A stretch of DNA of 64,000 nt from assembly GCF_032854445.1 (NCBI RefSeq), contig NW_027017958.1, positions 372,001-436,000 on the forward strand, given 5' to 3'. The notes under the pieces are model-generated. The model was given only the letters and a program-made list of their open reading frames with translations, was not told where the DNA came from and made no database searches. Numbering within the stretch: position 1 is the stretch's first letter; each line of letters begins with the position of its first letter. This document shows positions 12,731 through 25,795 of the stretch, piece after piece. The DNA is from Liolophura sinensis (lineage: Eukaryota > Mollusca > Polyplacophora > Chitonida > Chitonidae). The position numbers and the translations under genes were made by a program.

Positions 12731-12767
12731 GACATACATGTCTTTACAAATAAATGTTATCTGATCG
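12731..12767 (+). repeat. 50-bp direct repeat, left copy
   Basis: GACATACATGTCT, then about 16 variable bases, then TATCTGATCG. An imperfect copy lies at 13161-13197 on the other side of the SINE. Removing the SINE and one target-site duplication leaves the two copies 50 bp apart, so the SINE landed inside a short pre-existing tandem repeat. Confidence 0.75.
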
Positions 12768-12779
12768 TCAGTTGCACAG
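12768..12779 (+). repeat. Target-site duplication, left
   Basis: TCAGTTGCACAG, repeated exactly at 13148-13159 immediately after the SINE's CTCA tail. A 12-bp perfect duplication is typical of LINE-driven target-primed integration. Confidence 0.85.
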
Positions 12780-13147
12780 ACCGGCCCGGATAGCACAGTT
12801 GGTAGAGCGTCCGCTTCGGGACCGGTAGATCCAGGATCAATCCTTGGTCGAGTCACACCTAAGACTTTAAAAGAGGAAGTTGTAACTTCCTCGTTTGGCG
12901 TTCAGCATGAAGGGGATAGTGCAACGACTGGTTGACCCGTTTCAGTATAATGGCTCGGGCGGGGCGGCTTACTTGCCTTCGGTAAGTCGTCTCAGTGATG
13001 CAGCACTAAATAAAAGAGCGGTGAAAATCCGTCCTCCTGCAACAAGGAGGCACATTACACGTGCATGCACCCTAATGATTCCTTCGTCGTCATATGACTG
13101 AAAAATTGTTGAGTACGACGTTAAACCCCAAGCACTCACTCACTCAC
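12780..13147 (+). mobile_element. tRNA-derived SINE (long, CTCA-tailed), copy 1
   Basis: 368-bp non-autonomous retrotransposon, bounded by 12-bp target-site duplications. The tRNA-like head has an A-box/D-arm region (TAGCACAGTTGG, 12791-12802) and a T-arm at 12831-12847 with stem CCAGG/CTTGG and a 7-nt loop. The head lacks a matching acceptor stem, so it is a pol III promoter rather than a tRNA gene. The body holds three good hairpins: 12873-12892 (9-bp stem GAGGAAGTT/AACTTCCTC), 12968-12986 (CTTAC/GTAAG) and 13033-13050 (CCTCCT/AGGAGG). The 3' end is ACGACGTTAAACCCCAAGC plus (CTCA)n, presumably recognised by a partner LINE reverse transcriptase. I recall this SINE type from marine mollusc genomes, especially abalone. 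It is the likely donor family of the chimeric satellite monomers. Confidence 0.88.
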
Positions 13148-13159
13148 TCAGTTGCACAG
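13148..13159 (+). repeat. Target-site duplication, right
   Basis: TCAGTTGCACAG, exact copy of 12768-12779. The motif also resembles the satellite TCAGTTGCAAGA (10 of 12 positions). Confidence 0.85.
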
Positions 13160-13160
13160 C

Positions 13161-13197
13161 GACATACATGTCTATACAGAAAAATGCTATCTGATCG
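13161..13197 (+). repeat. 50-bp direct repeat, right copy
   Basis: GACATACATGTCTATACAGA and onward to TATCTGATCG. Matches 12731-12767 with a few substitutions, so the tandem pair had diverged before the SINE entered. Confidence 0.75.
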
Positions 13198-13209
13198 CAG
13201 TCAGTGTAA

Positions 13210-13346
13210 AATTCCTGACGGTGTTTACTGTGCAGCAGAGATTCAGGATGGTGCTTACTGTGTAGCAGAGTTTCAGGATGGTATTTACTGTGCAGCAGAG
13301 ATTCAGGATGGTGTTTACGGTGCAACAGAGATTCAGTATGGTGTTA
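13210..13346 (+). repeat. 30-bp minisatellite, about 4.5 units, copy 1
   Basis: Units at 13221-13250, 13251-13280, 13281-13310 and 13311-13340, with partial units on both sides. Core GTTTACTGTGCAGCAGAG then ATTCAGGATG. Because 30 is a multiple of 3, an 85-aa frame (13094-13351) reads it as a 10-residue repeat like DGVYCAAEIQ, but its first residues come from the SINE tail and no domain is recognisable. A non-coding minisatellite is the better reading. Confidence 0.85.
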
Positions 13347-13594
13347 ATTGATTTAATCAACGATTCAGGAAAACACAGTGATCCAGGTTTAGAAGCTGCC
13401 TGACTTCAGGTTATATTAATATCTTGAAGTAATGATACTTCGTTGCTTGAAACCATTTAAACATCCGAATTCCACTGACTCTGTCAACACGCTGGATGAA
13501 AGAATAAATTGGAGTGAAATCAGTTAGAGAAACACATGATTTTCTATCGGCCTCACAACGTTTTACATTTTACTTACTTATTTAATTTTTGTTT
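13347..13594. other. Unrecognised interval
   Basis: About 250 bp between the minisatellite and the second SINE. AT-rich, with no repeat or gene recognised. Cassette 2 has one private change here (GATTCAGG at about 27920, GATCCAGG in the other three). Confidence 0.5.
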
Positions 13595-13785
13595 GAGGAG
13601 GGCCTCAGTTACCGAGGGGGTCAGCACGCCATCGCCCTGCAATGGGCTTCCAACCGATGCGGTCGCTGTGAGTTCAAGTCCAGCTCAGGCTGGCTTCCTC
13701 TTTTTGCCGTCCATGAGGAGGTCTTCTGGCAACCTGCGGGTAGTCGTGGGTTTCCCCCAGTACACCAAATAAATAAATAAATAAT
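13595..13785 (+). mobile_element. Second tRNA-derived SINE (AAAT-tailed), copy 1
   Basis: About 190 bp. An A-box-like stretch lies in GGCCTCAGTTACCGAGGG (13601-13618), and a good B box, GAGTTCAAGTCC, at 13670-13681, is followed by CAGCTCAGGCTGG. The body includes CTGCGGGTAGTCGTGGGTTT and CCCCCAGTACACC, a segment of the kind shared by several mollusc SINEs. It ends in (AAAT)n at 13767-13785. A clear target-site duplication is not visible, since the left flank (TTACTTATTTAATTTTT) is itself AT-rich. The left end is approximate. Confidence 0.75.
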
Positions 13786-14693
13786 GTTACGACCCAAACT
13801 GTCTGTATTATAAAGAGATGGCTTGTTCGAAATACACGACAGTTTAGCCGCACAAAAAAGTAACCAAAACCAGCAGATTTTATTTTTCAACAATTTATTA
13901 CATTTAACAGGAACAGATAACAAGACTTTTACAAGAGCTAAAATACTTAAGTTTAACAAGAAATGATAGCAATATCTATACAAATACTAAAGTACTTACA
14001 CAATGCTGAAAAATGCACAGAGGCAATATTTACAAGAGCGAAAGTCCACAGTATAACTGAGTGTATGACGACATATACACAAAATTCCACAGACAGGGTC
14101 CGTGTACTAAATAAGCACTGTGTACACAAGAGCACAAATTAAGCCTTTGAAGCCTTTGTTGCTAACTAGATAGCGTTTTAGATCTCTTGAAATGACACCT
14201 GAAAGGTTTGATTCAATTGTTGTGTAACAGTAATCACCGAATGACTGGATGATTGGGTTTGACGTCACATTGTAATGCAAGAATGAAAGAAAGATTCAAA
14301 GGTTGAAAGCAATCACTGCGAGGTGTTACTTAAAAATCAGGTTGCCTTACACCTGTCAAGGCACGGGATACCACGGATTGCAGATAGTTCTCTGCTGATT
14401 TATTTTCATTTATTTTTGTCGATTGTTGAGAAACCTTGCTATAATGACTGAAAAGAAAAACGATCATAAAAGCTGCGGGACCAAGTGTTCTCTGTAATCC
14501 CACATGGAACACTGGGGTTAGAGCTGATTTCCTAGCTGGCACCATCTTTTAAGTGCCAATATTGAGAAATGCCTTCTATTTCTTCTCAACGATCAACGGT
14601 ACAAAGATGCAGTTTGGACCAAATACACACTAAAAAGCTCATCTTATCCCCACACATTATCCAGACTAAATGTTTCATTTTTCCCCTCAGCTG
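13786..14693. other. Unrecognised AT-rich 0.9-kb stretch
   Basis: No gene or repeat recognised. On the reverse strand AATAAA-type signals occur at 13879-13884 and 13894-13899 with AT-rich sequence upstream, so this could be the end of a reverse-strand transcript or an old 3' UTR fragment. Reverse-strand frames (71 aa at 14330-14545, 60 aa at 13953-14135) show no known domain. A CRE-like TGACGTCA octamer sits at 14260-14267 (TTTGACGTCACATTG). No function can be assigned. Confidence 0.45.
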
Positions 14694-14733
14694 AAATAGA
14701 CTATATCCAGTTAAAGAGACACGTGTTTTATAA
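14694..14733 (+). repeat. Decayed satellite at the right cassette edge
   Basis: ATAGACTATATCCAGTTA resembles ATAGCATATTCAGTTA, and CCAGTTAAAGAGACACGTG then TTTTATAATAGC reads as a monomer shortened by about 8 bp before clean satellite resumes. Weaker than the left edge. Confidence 0.45.
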
Positions 14734-17700
14734 TAGCATGCTCAGTTACAAGATAAACATTGTAATCATTATATTAGCATGCTCAGTTACAAGGTGAACA
14801 TTGTAATCATTATATTAGCACGCTCAGTTACAAGGTAAACATTGTAATCATTATAATAGAAAGCTCAGTTACAAGATGAAAATTGTAATCATAATAGAAT
14901 ATTCAGTTACAAGATGAACATTGTAATCATTATTATAGCATGTTCAGTTACAAGGTGAACATTGTAATCATTATAAAAACATGCCCAGTTACAAGATGAA
15001 CATTGTAATAGTTAAAATAGCATGTTCAGTTACGAATTCAACATTGTAATCATTATAATAGCATGCTCAGTTGCAAGATAAACATTGTAATCATTATAAT
15101 ACCATTTTCAGTTACAAGATGAAGATTGTAATCGACATAATAGCATGTTCAGTTACAAAATGAACCTTGTCATCATTAAAATAGCATGTTCAGTTAAAAG
15201 GTGAACATTGTAATCATTATAAAAACATGCTCAGTTACAAGATGAACATTGTAATCATTATAATAGCATGTTCAGTTACAAGGTGGACATTGTAATCATT
15301 ATAAAAGCATGCTCAGTTGCAAAATGGACATTGTAATCATTACATCAGCATATTCAGTTACAAGATGAATATTGTAATCATTAAAATGACATCATCAGTT
15401 ACAAAATGAACATTGTATTCATTATATTAGCACGTTCAATTACAAGATGAACATTGTAATCATTATAATAATGTGCTCAGTTACAAGGTGAACATTGTAA
15501 TCATTACAATAGCGTGCTCAGTTACAAGATGAACATTGTAATCATTATAAAAACATGCCCAGTTACAAAATGAACATTGTAATAGTTATCATGGCATGTT
15601 CAGTTACGAAGTGAACATTGTAATCATTGTAATAGCATGTTCAGTTACAAAGTGAACATTGTAATCCTTATAATTGCATGTTCAGTTACAAGATGAACAT
15701 TGTAATCATTATAAAAACATCATCAGTTGCAAGGTGAACATTGTAATCAGTATACAAGCATGCTCAGTTGCAAAATGGACATTGTAATCATTACAATAGC
15801 ATATTTAGTTACAAGATGAACATTGTAATCATTATAATAATGTGCTCAGTTACAAGGTGAACATTGTAATCATTACAATAGCCTGCTCAGTTACAAGGTG
15901 AACATTGTAATCATTATAAAAACATGCCCAGTTACAAGATGAACATTGTAATAGTTAAATTAGCATGTTCAGTTACGAAGTGAACATTGTAATCATTATA
16001 ATAGCATGCTCAGTTGCAAGATAAACATTGTTATCCTTATAATATCATTTTCAGTTACAAGATGAAGATTGTAATCGACATAATAGCATGTTCAGTTACA
16101 AAGTAAACATTGTAATCATTATAATAGCGTCAACGGTTACAAAATCATCATTGTAATCAATATAATAGCATGCTCAGTTACAAAATGAATATTGCAATCA
16201 TTATATTAGCATATTTTATTACAAGAGGAACAATGTAATCATTATTATAGCATATGTAGTTACAAGATGAACATTGTAATCATTATAAAAACATCATCAG
16301 TTACAAAGTGAACATTGTAATCAGTATAAAAGCATGCTCAGTTGCAAAATAGACATTGTAATCATTACATTAGAATATTCAGTTACAAGATCAATATTGT
16401 AATCATTATAATAACATCATCAGTTACAAAATGAACATTGTATTCATTATATTAGCACGTTCAATTACAAGATGAACATTGTAATCTTTATAATAACATC
16501 ATCAGTTACAAAATGAACATTGTATTCATTATATTAGCACGTTCAATTACAAGTTGAACATTGTAATCATTATAATATCATGCTCAGTTGCAAGATGAAG
16601 ATTGTAATCGACATAATAGCATGTTTAGTTACAAGATGAACATTGTAATCATTGTAATAGCATGTCCAGTTACAAAGTGAACATTGTAAGCCTTATAATT
16701 ACATGTTCAGTTACAAGATGAACATTGTAATCATTATAAAAACATCATCAGTTGCAAGGTGAACATTGTAATCATTATAAAAACATGCTCAGTTACTAGA
16801 TGAACATTGAAATCATTATAATAGCACGTTCAGTTACAAGGTGGACATTGTAATCAGTATAAAAGCATGCTCAGTTGCAAAATGGACATTATAATCATTA
16901 CATTAGCATATTCAGTTACAAGATGAATATTTTAATCATTATAATAACATCATCAGTTACAAAATGAACATTGTATTCATTATATTAGCACGTTCAATTA
17001 CAAGATGATCATTGTAATCATTATAATATCATGCTCAGTTGCAAGATGAACATTGTAATCGACATAATAGCATGTTCAGTTACAAGATGAACATTGTAAT
17101 CATTGTAATAGCATGTTCAGTTACAAAATGAACATTGTAATCCTTATAATTGCATGTTCAATTACAAGATGAACATTGTAATCATTATAAAAACATCATC
17201 AGTTGCAAGGTGAACATTGTAATTAGTATACAAGCATGCTCAGTTGCAAAATGGACATTGTAATCATTACAATAGCATATTTAGTTACAAGATGAACATT
17301 GTAATCATTATAATAATGTGCTCAGTTACAAGGTGAACATTGTAATCATTACAATAGCGTGCTCAGTTACAAGATGAACATTATAATCATTATAATAGAA
17401 TGTTCAGTGACAAGATAAACATTGCAATCATTATAATAGCATATTCAGTTACAAGATGAACATTATAATAACATAATACCGTGTTCAGTTACAAAATGAA
17501 CATTAAAATTATTATAATAGCACGTTCAGTGACAAGGTCAACATTTAAATCATTATATTAGCATGCTCAGTTACAAGGTGAACATTGTAATCATTATAAT
17601 AGCGTCAACGGTTACAAAATCATTATTGTAATTAATATAATATCATGCTCAGTTACAAAATGAATATTGCAATTATTATATTAGCATATTTCATTACAAG

Positions 17701-19318
17701 ATGAACATTGTAATCATTATTATAGCATATGTAGTTACAAGATGAACATTGTAATCAGTAAAAAAGCATGTTCAGTTGCAAAATGAATATTGTAATCATT
17801 ATATTAGCCTGTTCAGTTACAAGATAAACATTGTAATCATAACAACAGCATGGTCAGTTACAAGATGAACATTGTAATCATTGTAATAGCATGCTCAGTT
17901 ACAAGATGAACATTGTAATCATTATAATAGCATATTCGGTTACAGGATGAATATTGCAATAACCTAATACCGTGTTCAGTTACAAAATAAACATTAAAAC
18001 TATTATAATATCACTTTCAGTGACATGGTGAACATTGTAATCATTATAATAGCATGTTCAGTTACAAGGTGATTTTTGTAATTACTATAATAGCATGTTC
18101 AGTTACAAGGTGAACATTGTAATCATTATAAAAACATGCTCAGTTACAAGATGAACATTGTAATCATTATATTAGCATGTTCAGTTACAAGGTGGACATT
18201 GTAATCAGTATAAAAGCATGCTCAGTTGCAAAATGGACATTGTAATCATTACATTAGCATATTCAGTTACAAGATGAATTCTGTAATAATTATAATAACA
18301 TCATCAGTTACAAAATAAACCTTGTATACATTATATTAGCACGTTCAATTACAAAGTAAACATTGTAATCATTATAAGAGCGTCAACGGTTACAAATTCA
18401 TCATTGTAATCAATATAATGGCATGCTCAGTTACAAAATAAATATTTCAATCATTATATTACCATATTTCATTACAAGATGAACATTGTAATCATTATTA
18501 TAGCATATGTAGTTACAAGATGAACATTGTAATCATTATAAAACATCATCAGTTTTAAGGTGAACATTGTAATCAGTATAAAAGCATACTCATTTGCAAA
18601 ATGGACATTGTAATCATTACATTAGCATATTCACTTACAAGATGAACATTGTAATCATTATAATAACATCATCAGTTACAAAATGTACATTGTATTCATT
18701 ACATTAGCACGTTCAATTAGAAGAGGAACATTGTAATCATTATAAAAGCATGTTCAGTTACAAGGTGGACATTGTAATCAGTATAAAAGCATGCTCAGTT
18801 GCAAAATGGACTTTGTAATCATTACATTAGCATATTCAGTTACAAGATGATTATTGTAATCATTATAATAACATCATCAGTTACAAAATGAACATTGTAT
18901 TCATTATATTAGCACGTTCAATTACAAGATGAACATTGTAGTCATTATAATATCATGCTCAGTTGCAAGATGAAGATTGTAATCGACATAATAGCATGTT
19001 CAGTTACAAGATGAACATTGTAATCATTGTAATAGCATGTTCAGTTACAAAGTGAACATTGTAATCCTTATAATTGCATGTTCAGTTACAAGATGAACAT
19101 TGTAATCATTATAAAAACATCATCAGTTGCAAGGTGAACATTGTAATCAGTATACAAGCATGCTCAGTTGCAAAATGGACATTGTAATTATTACAATAGC
19201 ATATTCAGTTGCAAGATGAACATTGTAATCATTATAAAAATTGGCTCAGTTACAAGGTGAACATTGTAATCATTACAATAGCGTGTTCAGTTACAAGGTG
19301 AACATTGTAATCATTATA

Positions 19319-22300
19319 ATAGCATGTTCAGTTACTAGATTACCATTGTAATAATTTAATAGCGTGTTCAGTTACAAAATGAACATTGAAATCATTATAA
19401 TAGAATGTTCATTGGCAAGATGAACATTGTAATCATTATAATAGCATATTCAGTTACAAGATGAACATTATAATAACCTAATACCGTGTTCATTTACAAA
19501 ATGAACATTAAAATTATTAAAATAGCACGTTCAGTGACAAAATGATCATTAAAATTATTATAATAGCATGCTCAGTTACAAGGTGAACATTGTAATCATT
19601 ATAATAGCGTCAACGGTTACAAGATGAACATTGTAAAAGTTAAAATAGCGTGTTCAGATACAAAATGAACATTGAAATCATTATAATAGAATGTTCAGTG
19701 GCAAGATAAACATTGTAATCATTATAATAGCATATTCAGTTACAAGATGAACATTATAATAACCTAATACCGTGTTCATTTACAAAATGAACATTAAAAT
19801 TATTAAAATAGCACGTTCAGTGACAAAATGATCATTAAAATTATTATAATAGCATGCTCAGTTACAAGATAAACATTGTAATCATTATAATATCATTTTC
19901 AGTTACAAGATGAAAATTGTAATCGACATAATAGCATGTTTAGTTGCATGATGAACATTGTAATCATTGTAATAGCATGTTTAGTTACAAAGTAAACATT
20001 GTAATCATTATAATAGCCTTAACGGTTACAAAATCATCATTGTAATCAATATAATAGCATGCTCAGTTACAAAATGAATATTGCAATCATTATATTAGCA
20101 TATTTCATTACAAGATGAACATTGTAATCATTATTATAGCATATGTAGTTACAAGATGAACACTGTAATCATTACAAAAACATCATCAGTTACAAGGTGG
20201 ACATTGTAATCAGTGTAAAAGCATGCTCAGTTGCAAAATGGACATTGTAATCATTACATTAGCATGTTCAGTTACAAGATGAACATTGTAATCATTATAA
20301 TATCATGCTCAGTTGCAAGATGAAGATTGTAATCGAGATAATAGCATGTTCAGTTACAAGATGAACATTGTAATCATTGTAATAGCATGTTCAGTTACAA
20401 AGTGAACATTGTAATTAGTATACAAGCATGCTCAGTTGCAAAATGGACATTGTAATCATTACAATAGCATATTCAGTTACAAGATGAACATTGTAATCAT
20501 TATAATAATGTGCTCCGTTACAAGGTGAACATTGGAATCATTACAATAGCGTGCTCAGTTACAAGATGATCATTGTAATCATTAAAAAAACATGCCCAGT
20601 TACAAGATGAACATTGTAAAAAGTATAATATCATGTTCAGTTACGAAGTGAACATTGTAATCATTATAAAAGCATGCTCAGTTGCATGATAAACATTGTA
20701 ATCATTAAAATATCATTTTCAGTTAAAAGATGAAAATTGTAATCGACATAATAGCATGTTCAGTTACAAGATAAACATTGTAATCATTGTAATAGCATGT
20801 TCAGTTACAAAGTAAACATTGTAATTATTATATTAGCGTCAACTGTTACAAAATCATCATTGTAATCAATATAATAGTATGCTCAGTTACAAAATGAATA
20901 TTGCAATTATTCTATTAGCATATTTCATTACAAGATGAACATTGTAATCATTATTATAGCATATGTAGTTACAAGATAAACATTGTAATCATTTTAAAAA
21001 CATCATCAGTTACAAGGTGAACATTGTAATCAGTATAAAAGCATACTCAGTTGCAAAATGGACATTGTAATCATTATAATCATATTCACTTACAAGATGA
21101 ATATTGTAATCATTATAATAACATCATCAGTTACAAAATAAACATTGTATTCATTATATTAGCACGTTCAATTACAAGATGAACATTGTAATCATTATAA
21201 ACAGTATGTTCAGTTGCAAGGTGAACATTGTAATCATTATAAAAACATGCTCAGTTACAAGATGAACATTGTAATCATTATAATAGCATGTTCAGTTACA
21301 AGGTGGACATTGTAATCAGTATAAAAACATGCTCAGTTGCAAAATGGACATTGTAATCATTACATTAGCTTATTCACTTACAAGATGAACATTGTAATTA
21401 TTATAATAACATCATCAGTTACAAAATGAACAATGTATTCATTATATTAGCACGTTAAACTACAAGATGAACATTGTAATCATTATAATATCATGCTCAG
21501 TTTCAAGACGAAGATTGTAATCGACATAATAGCATGTTCAGTTACAAGATGAACATTGTAATCATTGTAATAGCATGTTCAGTTACAAAGTGAACATTGT
21601 AATCCTTATAATTGCATGTTCAGTTACAAGATGAACATTGTAATCATTATAAAAACATCATCAGTTGCAAGGTGAACATTGTTATCAGTATACAAGCATG
21701 CTCAGTTGCAAAATGGACAGTGTAATCATTACAATAGCATATTCAGTTACATGATGAACATTGTAATCATTATAATAATGTGCTCAGTTACAAGGTGAAC
21801 ATTGTAATCATTACAATAGCGTGCTCAGTTACAAGATGAACATTGTAATCATTATAAAAACATCATCAGTTACAAGGTGAACATTGTAATCAGTATAAAA
21901 GCATGCTCAGTTGCAAAATGGACATTGTAATCATTACATTAGCATATTCACTTACAAGATGAATATTGTAATCATTATAATAACATCATCAGTTACAAAA
22001 TAAACATTGTATTCATTATATTAGCACGTTCAATTACAAGATGAACATTGTAATCATTATAAAAGCATGTTTAGTTGCAAGGTGAACATTGTAATCATTA
22101 TAAAAACATGCTCAGTTACAAGATTAACATTGAAGTCATTATAATAGCGTGTTCAGTTACAAGGTGGACATTGTAATCAGTATAAAAGCATGCTCAGTTG
22201 GAGAATGGACATTATAATTATTACATTAGCATATTCAGTTACAAGATGACTATTGTAATCATTATAATAACATCATCAGTTACAAAATGAACTTTGTATT

Positions 22301-23325
22301 CATTATATTAGCACGTTCAATTACAAGATGATCATTGTAATCATTATAATATCTTGCTCAGTATCAAGATGAATATTGTAATCGACATAATAGCATGTTC
22401 AGTTACAAGATGAACATTGTAATCATTGTAATAGCATGTTCAGTTACAAAGTGAACATTGTAATCCTTATAATTGCATGTTCAGTTACCAGATGAACATT
22501 GTAATCATTTTAAAAACATCATCAGTTGCAAGGTGAACATTGTAATCAGTATACAAGCATGCTCAGTTGCAAAATGGACATTGTAATTATTACAATAGCA
22601 TATTCAGGTACAAGATGATGTTGTAATCATTATAATAATGTGCTCAGTTACAAGGTGAACATTGTAATCATTACAATAGCGTGCTCAGTTACAATATGAA
22701 CATTGTAATCATTATAATAGCATGTTCAGTTACAGGATGAACATTGTAATAATTTAATAGCGTGTTCAGTTACAAAATGAACATTGAAACCATTATAAGA
22801 GAATGTTCAGTGCCAAGATAAACATTGCAATCATTATAATAGCATATTCAGTTACAAGATGAACATTATAATAACCTAATACTGTGTTCAGTTACAAAAT
22901 GAACATTAAAATTGTTATAATAGCACGTTCAGTGACAAGGTGAACATTTAAATCATTATAATAGCATGCTCAGTTACAAGGTGAACATTGTAATCATTAT
23001 AATAGCGTCAACTGTTACAAAATCATCATTGTAATCAATATAATAGCATGCCTAGTTACAAAATGAATACTGCAATTATTATATTAGCATATTTCATTAC
23101 AAGATGAACATTGTAATCATTATTATAGCATATGTAGTTATAAGATGAGCATTGTAATCAGTATAAAAGCATGTTCTGTTGCAAAATGAACATTGTAATC
23201 ATTATTTTAGCATGTTCAGTTACAAGATGAACATTGTAATCATAATAACAGCATGGTCAGTTACAAGATGAACACTGTAATCATTGTAATAGCATGCTCA
23301 GTTACAAGATGAACATTGTAATCAT
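19319..23325 (+). repeat. HOR-A fragment inside block II
   Basis: Corresponds to roughly 3184-7240 of HOR-A: GTTACTAGATTACC at 19331 equals 3196, and the HOR-A phase point falls at 22889. It lacks three monomers near 19865 (123 bp) and has one extra monomer near 22705. Both ends join other satellite arrangements without breaking the 41-bp phase. Confidence 0.82.
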
Positions 23326-23585
23326 TATAATAGCATGTTCAGTTACAAAATGAACATTGTAATTATTATAATATCATGCTTAGTTACAAGATGAACATTG
23401 TTATCAGTATAATAGCATGTTCAGTTACAACATAAACATTGTAATCATTATAATAGCATGCTCAATTACAAGATGAACATTGTAATCAGTATAATAGCAT
23501 GCTCAGTTACAAATTTAACAATGTAATCATTATACTAGTATGCTCAGTTACAAGATGAACATTGTAATCATTATAATAACATGTT

Positions 23586-23626
23586 CAGTTACCAGAGAGA
23601 ACGACGTTAAAACCCAAGCACTCACT
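23586..23626 (+). repeat. SINE-tail chimeric monomer, A type
   Basis: First of three in the pre-cassette part of block II. It is followed by a two-monomer duplication (82 bp, 23881 against 23963) found nowhere else in the window. Confidence 0.87.
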
Positions 23627-24779
23627 CAGTTACCAGATGAACATTGTAATCATTATATTAGGACGTTCAGTTACAAGATGAACATTGTAATCAATATAAT
23701 AGCATATTCAGTTACAAAATGAACATTGTAATCATTATACTAGTATGCCCAGTTACAAGATGAACATTGTTATCAGTATAATAGCATGTTCAGTTACAAC
23801 ATGAACATTGTAATCATTATAATAGCATGTTCAGTTACAAGATGAACATTGTAATCAGTATAATAGCATGCTCAGTTACAAAATTAATATTGTAATCATT
23901 ATACTAGTATGCCCAGTTACAAGATGAACATTGTAATCAGTATAATAGCATGCTCAGTTACAAAATTAATATTGTAATCATTATACTAGTATGCCCAGTT
24001 ACAAGATGAACATTGTAATCAGTATAATAGCGTGCTCAGTTACAAGATGAACATTGTAATAATTTAATAGCGTGTTCAGTTACAAAATGAACATTGAAAT
24101 CATTATAATAGAATGTTCAGTGCCAAGATGAACATTGCAATAATTATAATAGCATATTCAGTTACAAGATGAACATTATAATAACCTAATACCGTGTTCA
24201 GTTACAAAATGAACATTAAAATTATTATAATAGCACGTTCAGTGACAAGGTGAACATTTAAATCATTATATTAGCATGCTCAGTTACAAGGTGAACATTG
24301 TAATCATTATAATAGCGTCAACGGTTACAAAATCATTATTGTAATCACTATAATATCATGCTCAGTTACAAAATGAATATTGCAATCATTATATTAGCAT
24401 ATTTCATTTCAAGATGAACATTGTAATCGTTATTATAGCATATGTAGTTACAAGATGAACATTGTAATCAGTAAAAAGCATGTTCAGTTGCAAAATGAAC
24501 ATTGTAATCATTATATTAGCCTGTTCAGTTACAAGATAAACATTGTAATCATAATAACAGCATGGTCAGTTACAAGATGAACATTGTAATCATTGTAATA
24601 GCATGCTCAGTTACAAGATGAACATTGTAATCATTATAATAGCATATTCGGTTACAGGATGAACATTGCAATAACCTAATACCGTGTTCAGTTACAAAAT
24701 GAACATTAAAACTATTATAATATCACTTTCAGTGACATGGTGAACATTGTAATCATTATAATAGCATGTTCAGTTACAA

Positions 24780-25681
24780 GGTGATTTTTGTAATTACTAT
24801 AATAGCATGGTCAGTTACAAGATACCCTTTGTAATTATTATAATAGCATCTTCAGTTACAAGATAAACATTGTAATCATTATTTTAGCACGTTTAGTTAA
24901 AACGTGAGGATTGTAATCGATATAATAGCATGTTCTGCTACAAGATAAATATTGTAATTATTGTAATGGCATTTTCATTTACAAGGTGAACATTGTAATC
25001 ATTATAATAACATGTTCACTTACAAGATGAACATTGTAATCATTTTATTAGGACGTTCAGTTACAAGATGAACATTGTAATCAATATAATAGCATATTCA
25101 GTTACAAAATGAACATTGTAATTATTATAATATCATGCTTAGTTACAAGATGAACATTGTTATCAGTATAATAGCATGTTCAGTAACAACATAAACATTG
25201 TAATCATTATAATAGCATGTTCAGTTACAAGGTGATTTTTGTAATTACTATAATAGCATGGTCAGTTACAAGACACCCTTTGTAATTATTATAATAGCAT
25301 CTTCAGTTACAAGATAAACATTGTAATCATTATTTTAGCACGTTTAGTTAAAACGTGAGGATTGTAATCGATATAATAGCATGTTCTGCTACAAGATAAA
25401 TATTGTAATTATTGTAATGGCATTTTCATTTACAAGGTGAACATTGTAATCATTATAATAACATGTTCACTTACAAGATGAACATTGTAATCATTTTATT
25501 AGGACGTTCAGTTACAAGATGAACATTGTAATCATTATAATAGCATGTTCAGTTACAAAATGAACATTGTAATTATTATAATATCATGCTTAGTTACAAG
25601 ATGAACATTGTTATCAGTATAATAGCATGTTCAGTTACAACATAAACATTGTAATCATTATAATAGCATGCTCAATTACAA
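24780..25681 (+). repeat. 451-bp tandem segmental duplication
   Basis: GGTGATTTTTGTAATTACTA at 24780 recurs at 25231, exactly 11 monomers later. The copies differ at a few bases (GATACCC against GACACCC), so the event is recent but not the newest. Confidence 0.82.
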
Positions 25682-25795
25682 GATGAACATTGTAATCAGT
25701 ATAATAGCATGCTCAGTTACAAATTTAACAATGTAATCATTATACTAGTATGCTCAGTTACAAGATGAACATTGTAATCATTATAATAACATGTT

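Larger units (their letters stand above)
11894..14727. repeat. Non-satellite cassette, copy 1 (2,834 bp)
   Basis: Complex sequence that interrupts the satellite after CATTGTAA (11893) and ends before TTATAATAGCATG (14728). Contents in order: decayed satellite, an unrecognised 0.7-kb stretch, a long tRNA-derived SINE between two 50-bp direct repeats, a 30-bp minisatellite, a second SINE, and 0.9 kb of unrecognised AT-rich DNA. No terminal inverted repeats, LTRs or target-site duplications mark the cassette as one mobile element. Copy 1 differs from the others at, for example, GAAAAGAAAAAC (14450s), CTATATCCAG (14701) and ACCTTATC (12370s). It probably represents flanking DNA captured and amplified with the satellite (inference). 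Confidence 0.85.

Noticed and set aside
12783-12860. Possible tRNA gene
   Set aside because: A-box region and T-arm are present, but there is no matching acceptor stem, and the sequence continues into a 368-bp SINE with target-site duplications.
12873-12892. Perfect hairpin as a transcription terminator
   Set aside because: It is a conserved-looking internal part of the SINE body, not followed by a T tract, and the context is eukaryotic.
13621-13983. 120-aa reverse-strand open frame in the cassette (also 28161, 38856, 49551)
   Set aside because: It runs antisense through the second SINE and its AAAT tail, with no recognisable domain, and is shared only by duplication.
11894-14727. Cassette as a single DNA transposon or LTR element
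   Set aside because: Comparing both ends shows no terminal inverted repeat, no direct LTR and no target-site duplication, and no transposase or reverse transcriptase frame is present.
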